Assembly (NCBI GenBank): GCA_964519015.1
Contig: CAZFHZ010000114.1
Location: forward strand, 1-10,127
From: CAZFHZ01 sp964519015
GTDB taxonomy: Bacteria; Blakebacterota; Blakebacteria; Blakebacterales; CAYUVJ01
DNA: 10,127 bases
Reading direction: 5' to 3'
Part shown: in pieces, positions 1 to 5,368 of the stretch
How the letters are laid out: the number at the start of each line of letters is the position of its first letter
Position numbering within the stretch: the stretch's first letter is position 1
Position numbers and translations under genes: made by a program
The notes under the pieces: generated by a model
Told to the model about the DNA's origin: nothing
What the model saw: the letters and a program-made list of their open reading frames with translations, nothing else
The model's database searches: none

Positions 1-697
1 GGAAGATCGCGAAGAGCCGCTCCAGGATGCGGATCCACCGCTCGACCGTCTTATGACTCACCTCCAGGTCCTCCCGCAGGGCATTGACCGACAGCAGGGA
101 TCCCACTCGTTCGGGGAGGCTCAGCATCAGGTGTTCGAGCCGCCCTAAATCGTCGACCCGCTCCAGGCTGGTGAGTTCCTCCCGGACGAGCAGGTTGCGG
201 TACTCCCGCGACCAGCGCCGGGCCTCCACCTCCGAGCCGCTGAAGAAGGGCTCGGGGAAGCCCCCGAGCTGCAGCAGAGTGTGCAGGTCGTCCCCGTGCT
301 CGATTCCCAATTCGGCCACCGAGAGAGGATGCAGTCGGAGCAGGTGGTAGCGCCCCTGGAGGGAGTCGCCGGCATAACGATAGAAATCGAGCCGGGCGGA
401 GCCGATCACCAGGATCCGTTGCCCGGCCGGCCGGCCGTCGAAGATCCCCTTCAACCAGTTCCGCCAGCCCCGGTACTTGTGGATCTCGTCGAAGATCCAA
501 AGTCCGCCGGGAGGTAGCTCGTGCTGGAGGATCCGCTTCCGGTCCTCGGCGATATCCCAGTTCAGGTATCCGCGGCGGCCGCCCGGCAGGGAGAGTGCGA
601 GGGTGGTCTTGCCCACCTGCCGGGGACCGCTGACGAAGACCATCTTCTTCGACAGGTCCTTGCGGATCTGCGGGAGCAGGTATCTCGATTGGGCCAT
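1..697 (-). CDS. AAA_14/DUF4143-type ATP-binding protein, 3' end outside window
   Basis: The frame is open from an ATG at 697 to the window edge, giving the first 232 residues. A Walker A motif, GPRQVGKT (residues 24-31), a Walker B, LWIFDEIH (66-73), and a sensor-like ILVIGSARLDFYR (about 95-107) show a P-loop ATPase. The following GDSLQGRYHLLRLHPLSVAEL stretch and LGGFPEPFF (144-152) are typical of the AAA_14 plus DUF4143 family. Residues around 201-232 (ALREDLEVSHKTVERWIRILE) look like the winged-helix part of that architecture. Family members usually run to about 380-450 residues, so roughly half is missing here. Their biological role is poorly defined; they are scattered through bacteria and archaea, and roles in DNA binding or toxin-like modules have been suggested. 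The gene stands alone, behind its own promoter and two palindromes, with no Shine-Dalgarno. The family call is strong; the function is unknown. Confidence 0.88.
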   Translation of the reverse strand, partial: MAQSRYLLPQIRKDLSKKMVFVSGPRQVGKTTLALSLPGGRRGYLNWDIAEDRKRILQHELPPGGLWIFDEIHKYRGWRNWLKGIFDGRPAGQRILVIGSARLDFYRYAGDSLQGRYHLLRLHPLSVAELGIEHGDDLHTLLQLGGFPEPFFSGSEVEARRWSREYRNLLVREELTSLERVDDLGRLEHLMLSLPERVGSLLSVNALREDLEVSHKTVERWIRILERLFAIF

Positions 698-703
698 AGA
701 ATA

Positions 704-732
704 AAAGTACAGACGTTTTTGACCATTGTCAA
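704..732 (-). promoter_or_regulatory. Sigma-70-like promoter of the ATPase gene, predicted leaderless
   Basis: On the minus strand a perfect -35 box, TTGACA (732-727), is followed by a 17-base spacer and a -10-like TACTTT (709-704). Only six bases (TATTCT) separate the -10 from the ATG at 697, so the expected transcription start falls on or next to the start codon. No Shine-Dalgarno precedes the ATG. Both facts suggest a leaderless mRNA. The -10 matches the consensus at only three of six positions, so the start site is a prediction. The -35 lies inside the proximal palindrome, so a protein bound there would block RNA polymerase. Confidence 0.6.
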
Positions 733-736
733 AAAC
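715..736. promoter_or_regulatory. Proximal palindromic operator candidate
   Basis: GTTTTTGAC (715-723) and GTCAAAAAC (728-736) form a perfect 9-bp inverted repeat around the 4-base centre CATT. It overlaps the predicted -35 box of the ATPase gene. A related palindrome lies at 744-771. Symmetric half-sites of this length suggest binding by a dimeric protein; a transcript hairpin is less likely because the predicted transcript starts downstream. The binding protein is unknown. Autoregulation by the ATPase's own winged-helix region is one possibility. Confidence 0.6.
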
Positions 737-743
737 AACCGCG

Positions 744-771
744 GACGTTTTGGACCAATGGTCAAAACGTC
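744..771. promoter_or_regulatory. Distal palindromic operator candidate
   Basis: GACGTTTT (744-751) and AAAACGTC (764-771) flank GACCA (753-757) and TGGTC (759-763). The result is a 13-bp inverted repeat with one unpaired G at 752 and a single central A. It shares the TTTTGACCA / TGGTCAAAA core with the proximal site. The GACGTTTT element also starts at 712, exactly 32 bp away, or about three helical turns, which places equivalent half-sites on the same face of the DNA. A protein could bind both sites cooperatively. No ORF starts on the right side, so the sites most likely serve the ATPase gene. Confidence 0.55.
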
Positions 772-784
772 GGTCCTCCGATGA

Positions 785-830
785 AGCGGGATGAACGGTG
801 TCCGCCGGGCCCGGACGACCGGCACCCGCT
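785..830 (-). terminator. Large GC-rich hairpin after the lipoprotein pair
   Basis: Directly after the stop codon at 831-833, AGCGGG (785-790) can pair with CCCGCT (825-830). Inside, CGGTGTCCG (796-804) pairs with CGGAC-g-ACCG (812-821) with one bulge. The structure covers the 3' flank of the two-lipoprotein operon and lies just before the ATPase operators. No T-run follows on the minus strand, so it is not a textbook intrinsic terminator. It may instead stabilise the transcript end or assist Rho-dependent termination. Confidence 0.4.
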
Positions 831-1328
831 TCAGCGTATCACATGCTTCTTGAAGATCTGCGGTCCATTGAGGACGACGACCAGCAGGGCGAACTTGACG
901 ATCCGCCGCAGGTTGTCCTTCCTGAGCTTCGGTTGGACGGGTGTCTTTCGCTCGGGCGGCCCCGGCAGCAGGCGTTTCCACCGCTCGATATCGATCCGGT
1001 GCTTCACCACCGGCTGGAAGATCCAGAGGGAATCGACCACCGCCAGTGGGAGCACGAGCGGTTCCCCCCCGGAGCTCCCGATGAGCGTGTCGGCGCGGAG
1101 CACAGCCCAGTCGGCCTCAGGTGGCTGATCGAGCGGCAGGTTCCGGCCGTCCCGGGTGACCACTCCCCCGATCCTGACCACCGCTTCCGGGGCGGTGATC
1201 TCATCGGGAACGATCCGGTGCGAACGGTAGGTCGACGCGCAGCCGGAGAGTGTCCCGGGTACGAGTGCCAGGACCAGGGCCAAGAGCGCCCGCCGTTGCC
1301 GGAATCGGACACGAGCGGAACTGTTCAT
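831..1328 (-). CDS. Small lipoprotein B of a tandem pair
   Basis: This is a 165-residue predicted lipoprotein of unknown function. The N-terminus has arginines, a hydrophobic stretch and a canonical lipobox, LSGC, with Cys30 as the lipidated residue. The mature part carries GGVVTRDG (54-61), WAVLRADTLIG (74-84) and LAVVDSLWI (95-103), then a basic stretch and a hydrophobic segment at about 143-155. The ATG at 1328 was chosen because it gives the lipobox signal and because its ATGA overlaps the stop of the upstream gene. A longer frame reaches 1541 but only reads antisense through that gene. The same motifs occur in the same order in lipoprotein A, so the two look like diverged duplicates. I do not recognise a named family. 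Envelope location is well supported. Confidence 0.8.
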   Translation of the reverse strand: MNSSARVRFRQRRALLALVLALVPGTLSGCASTYRSHRIVPDEITAPEAVVRIGGVVTRDGRNLPLDQPPEADWAVLRADTLIGSSGGEPLVLPLAVVDSLWIFQPVVKHRIDIERWKRLLPGPPERKTPVQPKLRKDNLRRIVKFALLVVVLNGPQIFKKHVIR

Positions 1329-1777
1329 CGGGGACCCAGGGGCGGACACAGCGGACTGATGTGATCCGGGGGGAGCCTCAGCCGGACAGGTCGAGCGGTG
1401 CCTCGATTGAGCGACCTGATCTGCCAGACCGCCACCGCGAACCCGCCGGCCACCAGGGCGGAGGCAAGGAAAGACTTGGCCGGCGCACGCCGGCGAAGCC
1501 ACACCTCGGAGAGATCGGCCACTGCGAAACGGCGGGCCCACCAGTCCACGTGGGTGAGGAGGGTGTCGGACCTCAGGAGGGCGAAGCTCCCGTTCGGAGC
1601 CATCGGGACGGGACTGAAACGGAACTGCTCTCCGGCACGCGTGGTGACGCCGCAGAGGTTGGCCCGCTCCAGATCACCCGCTTCGACGGGACGGACGATG
1701 TAGGTGTCGTAGACGGAGCAGGCGGCGGTGAGTGCGGTCAGGACGACCGCGACCAGTAGCACAAAAGACTTGTCCAT
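1325..1777 (-). CDS. Small lipoprotein A of a tandem pair
   Basis: This is a 150-residue predicted lipoprotein, first gene of a two-gene operon. MDKSFVLLVAVVLTALTAAC forms a signal peptide ending at Cys20. The lipobox TAAC is weaker than usual because Thr replaces Leu at -3. The mature part has GVTTRAG (43-49), FALLRSDTL (65-73), VADLSEVWLRR (86-96) and a hydrophobic segment at about 103-120, matching lipoprotein B. A GAGGA Shine-Dalgarno (1785-1789, 7-base spacing) supports the start. Its TGA overlaps the ATG of lipoprotein B by four bases, implying translational coupling and roughly matched amounts. Two anchors, an N-terminal lipid and a C-terminal hydrophobic segment, would hold the domain near a membrane. 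The function is unknown and no named family is recognised. Confidence 0.82.
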   Translation of the reverse strand: MDKSFVLLVAVVLTALTAACSVYDTYIVRPVEAGDLERANLCGVTTRAGEQFRFSPVPMAPNGSFALLRSDTLLTHVDWWARRFAVADLSEVWLRRRAPAKSFLASALVAGGFAVAVWQIRSLNRGTARPVRLRLPPDHISPLCPPLGPR

Positions 1778-1807
1778 GTGAGCATCCTCGTCCTGCTCGG
1801 ACGCTCG

Positions 1808-1832
1808 GTCTCCGACCGGGGAAGCCGGAGAC
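1808..1832. repeat. Inverted repeat upstream of lipoprotein A
   Basis: GTCTCCG (1808-1814) and CGGAGAC (1826-1832) form a 7-bp inverted repeat with an 11-base loop. It begins 31 bases upstream of the lipoprotein A start. It could be an operator or a 5'-UTR hairpin. I cannot identify a convincing -35/-10 pair in the 1778-1929 gap, so its role is open. Confidence 0.35.
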
Positions 1833-1912
1833 TCCCTCCCTCACCCGGAGTGACAGTACGAGAGCGCAGGTTGTTTACACGGAACGGCGATGTCGGCGGA
1901 TCGGAGGTCGGC

Positions 1913-1929
1913 GGGCGCCGGCGGCGCCC
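1913..1929 (-). terminator. GC hairpin directly after lepB
   Basis: GGGCGCC (1913-1919), a GGC loop and GGCGCCC (1923-1929) make a perfect 7-bp stem abutting the lepB stop codon (1930-1932). No T-run follows on the minus strand, so intrinsic termination is doubtful. The stem may be only a 3'-end stabiliser, or a chance result of high GC. Confidence 0.35.
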
Positions 1930-2655
1930 CTAGCGCATGATCCGTCCGAATCGGTACCACCTGATTCGACGCCAGAAGGGCCGGGTATCATCCTGGTCCC
2001 AGGAATAGAGTACGAACATCGCCTGGGCCAGGATGGCGCTCCGGTCGAGGAATCCCCAGGCCCGGCTGTCGAGCGAGTTGTCCCGGTTGTCCCCCATCAC
2101 GAAGAGCTTGCCGGGGGGGACCCGCACCGGCCCCAGGTAGTCGCGGGAGGAGATCCCCAGCGCCACCGTGTCGGGATCGGTGTGCTTGCCGGTAGCCGGC
2201 AGCGGGACCGGCACACCGTCCACCAGCACCTGCTTGCCGCGGATCTCGAGCTGCTGCCCCTCCACGGCGATGACCCGCTTGACCAGCCGTTCTCCGATCT
2301 CGACCGGGTGTTTGAAGACGATCACGTCCCCCGGACGCGGCTGGCGCAGGGCGGGGAGCCGGAGCGGCAGCAGGGGGAGGCGGGCGCCGTAGATGAACTT
2401 GTTCCCCAGGAGGGTCTCCCCGGAGAGGATGGTGTCCTCCATCGAACCGCTGGTGATCCGGTAGGCTTCCACGACCGAGGAGCGCAGCACGATGGTGAGG
2501 ACCACCACCCAGAGGATCATCTTCCCCCACTCCAGCCAGCGGGAACTGTCGGGAGCGCCTTCCGGCCGGGCTTCTTCGCGCTTCCGGCGGCCACGGTACT
2601 GCGCCGGCGCCTTATTGGGCCGCCGGCCTTCCCGCCGTGCCTTCGCTGTTCCCAT
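1930..2655 (-). CDS. lepB: Signal peptidase I
   Basis: This is a 241-residue type I signal peptidase (family S26), the membrane serine protease that removes signal peptides from exported proteins with a Ser/Lys dyad. The conserved boxes are all present: ITSGSMEDTIL with nucleophile Ser71, PGDVIVFKHP (108-117), ERLVKRVIAVEG with general base Lys126, and GDNRDNSLDSRAWG (188-201). One membrane segment lies at about 46-60, just before the catalytic serine. It is preceded by an unusually basic tail (residues 1-40, rich in Arg and Lys). The ATG at 2655 has GGAGGG a few bases upstream. The open frame continues to 3102, but that part is antisense to dsbD and carries no family signal. The gene is divergent from dsbD, and lipoprotein A follows about 150 bp downstream on the same strand. 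Confidence 0.95.
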   Translation of the reverse strand: MGTAKARREGRRPNKAPAQYRGRRKREEARPEGAPDSSRWLEWGKMILWVVVLTIVLRSSVVEAYRITSGSMEDTILSGETLLGNKFIYGARLPLLPLRLPALRQPRPGDVIVFKHPVEIGERLVKRVIAVEGQQLEIRGKQVLVDGVPVPLPATGKHTDPDTVALGISSRDYLGPVRVPPGKLFVMGDNRDNSLDSRAWGFLDRSAILAQAMFVLYSWDQDDTRPFWRRIRWYRFGRIMR

Positions 2656-2709
2656 CTTCCCTCCGCTCGGTTCGTTCCGGGGGGAAGCCCCCCTCCGGGG
2701 GAGGCCCGA

Positions 2710-2738
2710 TTGACCCCCCGCGGTGCCCAAAGTATGTT
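2710..2738 (+). promoter_or_regulatory. Sigma-70-like promoter of dsbD
   Basis: TTGACC (2710-2715, five of six matches to the -35 consensus) is followed by a 17-base spacer and TATGTT (2733-2738, four of six matches to the -10). The expected start near 2745 gives a 5' UTR of about 75 bases before the GTG at 2821. The in-frame ATG at 2734 lies inside the -10 box, so it could not be on this transcript. This supports the downstream GTG start. The site lies in the 165-bp divergent gap with lepB. Confidence 0.6.
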
Positions 2739-2820
2739 CAATGGCTGGACGATTTCCACCCCCGGGTTCCGGCGAGGGCTCCGGGGAGGCCCCGGTCACA
2801 CCCGCATCCGGAGTCTCTAC

Positions 2821-4722
2821 GTGCCGACTTTGAGCACCCTGCGTCCCACTCCTTTTCTCCTGGCCGCCCTGCTCGGGGTAGTCCTGGCGGCCCCGCAGGC
2901 CCAGGCCCAGGGGAGCCAGCCCTTCCGAGCCTCGGTCCGCCTGCCGGAAGCGGGTACCCCGGCCGGGAGCACCCAGACCCTCGAAGTGACCTTCCATATC
3001 CCCGAGGGGCACTACCTTTACCGGGACAAGACCGGGATTCAGGTGACGGCTCAGAGGGGCGTCCAGGCGGGAGAGGCGGTCCTGCCCACAGCCCTCACCC
3101 ACCAGGACAAGTTCACCGGGAGCGAGAAGGAGATCTACAACGCCACCTTCACGGCCACCGTTCCGCTGCGGGTGGACCCGGACGCCCGCCCCGGCCGGGT
3201 GCCCCTGGTGGTGTCGGTCTCCTGGCAGGGCTGCAACGACCAGCTCTGCTACTTCCCGACCACCCGGGAGGAGACCGTCGAATTCGAGATCACAGCCGCC
3301 CCGGGGAACGGCCGTCCGGCGGCGGCCGCCGCCGATACCCGGTCGGTCGCCGCTACCGGCTCTCCTCAGGAACCCGCCCGGGGGGGGCTGGCCGACTTCG
3401 GCCGGGCGAGAGAACGGGGCTCCCTCTGGATGTACCTGGCCGCCTTCCTGGGCGGGATCCTGACCAGCCTGACCCCCTGCGTGCTCCCAATCGTCCCGCT
3501 GACCATCACCGTCATCGGCGCCCGGGGGGCCACCCGGGCCCGCTCCTTCGCCCTCAGCCTGGTCTACGTGCTCGGGATCGCCTTTACGTACTCCACCCTG
3601 GGAGTGCTGGCCGCCACCACCGGGGCCCTCTTCGGCAACCTCTTCCAGAGTACCTGGTTTTTAATCGGGGCCATCGCCCTTTTCGTGCTGCTCGCCTTCG
3701 GCCTGTTCGGCGCCTACGAGCTCCAGCTCCCGGCCGGTCTGCGCAACCGGCTGATGGCCAAGCAGGGAAGCGGCTGGGGGGGCATCTTCCTGATGGGGCT
3801 GGTGGCCGGCCTGGTGGCCAGCCCCTGCGTGGGGCCGGTCCTGGTGGGGGTACTCGCCTTCATCGCCCAGACCGGAAGCGTGCTCTTCGGCTTCACCCTG
3901 CTCTTCACCTTCGCCCTGGGGATGGGGGTGCTCTTCCTGGTGGTGGGCACTTTCTCGGCCGAGATCAAGCGGATGCCCTCCGGTCCCTGGATGACCGCCA
4001 TCGAGAACGGGCTGGGGGTGCTCATGCTCGGGGTGGCCTTCTATTACCTCTGGGTGCTTCTGGAGCCCTTCCCCTTCGCCCTGCTGCTGGGGACCAGCCT
4101 GGTGGTGGGGGGGGTCTTCCTGGGCGCCTTCCTGCGGCTGGACGGCGAGGGAGTCGGCTGGGGAGCGAAGGTGCGCAAGGCGCTGGGCATCCTGCTGGTG
4201 GCCTCCGGTCTCTACCTCTTCGTAGGCGCCCTGATCACCCAGGGGGTCTTCCTCCCCTCCCTGGCCGGCCCACCCGGCCGGGGGGCGGCCCCTGCGGGGG
4301 AGGTCGTACCGGGGAGAGAGGAGGGGATCGATTCGGCCGCCGCCGGGGTGGTCTGGAGCGACGACCTGGAGGCGGCGCTCCTGCTGGCTTCCATGGAGCG
4401 CAAACCGGTCATCATCGACTTCACGGCCGACTGGTGCGTGGCCTGCCAGGAACTCGACCATTACACCTTCAGCGACCCGGCGGTGGTAGCGGCCTTCCGC
4501 GAGTTCATCCTGGTGCGGATCGACTTGACCGATTCCGCCTCCCAGGCCAACCAGCGCTACCAGAGGGAGTACGCCATCTTCGGCCTGCCCAGCGTGACCT
4601 TCCTGACCCCCGAGGGGAAGCGCCTGGCCGAGCTGACCGTCACCGGGTTCGTCAAGGCCCCGGAATTCCTCACTCTTCTCGCCCGGGCCCGGGAGGCCTC
4701 ACAACCTCCCGCCGGGATGTAG
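2821..4722 (+). CDS. dsbD: Thiol:disulfide interchange protein DsbD
   Basis: DsbD carries electrons from cytoplasmic thioredoxin across the inner membrane to periplasmic thiol reductases and cytochrome c maturation. The full three-domain form is present in 633 residues. A signal peptide (about 1-26, ending near AQA) leads to an N-terminal immunoglobulin-like alpha domain with the redox pair Cys138 and Cys143 (QGCNDQLCYFP). A poly-Ala linker follows, then a membrane beta domain from about 205 to 485 with Cys220 (TSLTPCVLPIVPL) and Cys336 (ASPCVGPVLVG). The C-terminal thioredoxin-like gamma domain has CVAC (539-542) and a cis-proline loop (GLPSVTF). All six catalytic cysteines are therefore present. 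The start is GTG at 2821, with GGAG seven bases upstream and a signal peptide directly after it. An upstream ATG at 2734 falls inside the promoter. The gene is divergent from lepB and 52 bp upstream of the ECF sigma gene. Confidence 0.96.
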   Translation: MPTLSTLRPTPFLLAALLGVVLAAPQAQAQGSQPFRASVRLPEAGTPAGSTQTLEVTFHIPEGHYLYRDKTGIQVTAQRGVQAGEAVLPTALTHQDKFTGSEKEIYNATFTATVPLRVDPDARPGRVPLVVSVSWQGCNDQLCYFPTTREETVEFEITAAPGNGRPAAAAADTRSVAATGSPQEPARGGLADFGRARERGSLWMYLAAFLGGILTSLTPCVLPIVPLTITVIGARGATRARSFALSLVYVLGIAFTYSTLGVLAATTGALFGNLFQSTWFLIGAIALFVLLAFGLFGAYELQLPAGLRNRLMAKQGSGWGGIFLMGLVAGLVASPCVGPVLVGVLAFIAQTGSVLFGFTLLFTFALGMGVLFLVVGTFSAEIKRMPSGPWMTAIENGLGVLMLGVAFYYLWVLLEPFPFALLLGTSLVVGGVFLGAFLRLDGEGVGWGAKVRKALGILLVASGLYLFVGALITQGVFLPSLAGPPGRGAAPAGEVVPGREEGIDSAAAGVVWSDDLEAALLLASMERKPVIIDFTADWCVACQELDHYTFSDPAVVAAFREFILVRIDLTDSASQANQRYQREYAIFGLPSVTFLTPEGKRLAELTVTGFVKAPEFLTLLARAREASQPPAGM

Positions 4723-4774
4723 ACAGCGCCGTTCCCAGGTACGTCATCCCCATGGAGACGACCCGGACGCGTCC

Positions 4775-5368
4775 ATGAGAGCCAGCGAACCGAGAGTCCC
4801 GTCTTTCGAGGGGTCGTACGACGAACTGGTCCGCACCTACGGCAAACGGGTGCTCTCGATCGCCTACGATTACCTCAAGGACTACGACCTGGCCCAGGAC
4901 GTCGCCCAGGAGGTGTTCATCCGGGTCTGGCAGAAGGGGGCCGCTTTCCGGGCCCGGGCGAGCCTCTTCTCCTGGATCTACCGGATCACAGTCAACCTGG
5001 CGATCGACCATCTGCGCAAGGCCCGGAGCCGGGGAAAGCTGAGCGACGGAGAAGGGGATTACGTGGGCATCTACCGGACCGAGCAAGAATCGGGTTCGAC
5101 CTCGACGGTGCCCGACCAAGGGGTGGACCGGAGCCGGGTCCGGGAACGCATCGACGAATCACTGGCGGTGCTCTCGGCCAATCAGCGGCGGGCGTTCACG
5201 CTCCGGTACTACCAGGAGTTCTCGATCGAGGAGATTGCCGCCGTGATGGGTTGCCGGGAGAGCACCGTGCGTCAGCACCTCTTCCGGGCCGCGCACAAGC
5301 TGCGCGAGGAACTGAAGGACCTGGCCGGACACCTGCCGGAACACCCCGGCGGTGACGGGAATGGATAA
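4775..5368 (+). CDS. ECF (RpoE-like) sigma factor
   Basis: This is a 197-residue sigma-70 family protein of the extracytoplasmic-function type. It directs RNA polymerase to a small set of promoters and is normally held inactive by an anti-sigma factor. Sigma region 2 spans about 15-83 (DLAQDVAQEVFIRVWQ, then FSWIYRITVNLAIDHLRK). A polar linker of about 40 residues follows. Region 4 spans about 125-180, with ANQRRAFTLRYYQEFSIEEIAA and the helix-turn-helix around GCRESTVRQHLFRA. Regions 1 and 3 are absent, as expected. The ATG at 4775 has no strong Shine-Dalgarno. The gene follows dsbD by 52 bp with no visible terminator, so read-through is plausible. Its end overlaps the anti-sigma gene, the usual arrangement for a cognate pair. 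No subgroup or promoter sequence can be assigned with confidence. Confidence 0.93.
   Translation: MRASEPRVPSFEGSYDELVRTYGKRVLSIAYDYLKDYDLAQDVAQEVFIRVWQKGAAFRARASLFSWIYRITVNLAIDHLRKARSRGKLSDGEGDYVGIYRTEQESGSTSTVPDQGVDRSRVRERIDESLAVLSANQRRAFTLRYYQEFSIEEIAAVMGCRESTVRQHLFRAAHKLREELKDLAGHLPEHPGGDGNG

Noticed and set aside
712..771. The palindrome pair as the start of a CRISPR array or integron-like site
   Set aside because: There are only two imperfect copies, each internally symmetric, with no spacer series and no associated genes. A promoter-operator reading explains them.
1329..1541. Longer start for lipoprotein B
   Set aside because: The added residues overlap lipoprotein A in another frame and would bury the signal peptide. 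The ATGA overlap start fits better.
2679..2693. GGGGGG-AAG-CCCCCC hairpin in the lepB/dsbD gap
   Set aside because: It lies between divergent genes, upstream of the predicted dsbD promoter, has a minimal loop and no T-run. It may affect the lepB leader, but homopolymer runs are common in this DNA.
2656..3102. N-terminal extension of lepB into dsbD
   Set aside because: The extension is antisense to the dsbD signal peptide and alpha domain and would span the dsbD promoter. The ATG at 2655 has a Shine-Dalgarno and gives a normal length.
3661..4461. A 266-residue open frame antisense to dsbD
   Set aside because: It is rich in Gln, His, Glu and Gly, as expected for the complement of GC-rich membrane-protein codons, and shows no motif or Shine-Dalgarno.
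2637..4778. A 713-residue open frame overlapping dsbD on the same strand
   Set aside because: Its translation is low-complexity Pro/Gly/Arg text with no domain, while the dsbD frame has all family motifs. High GC removes stops from alternative frames.
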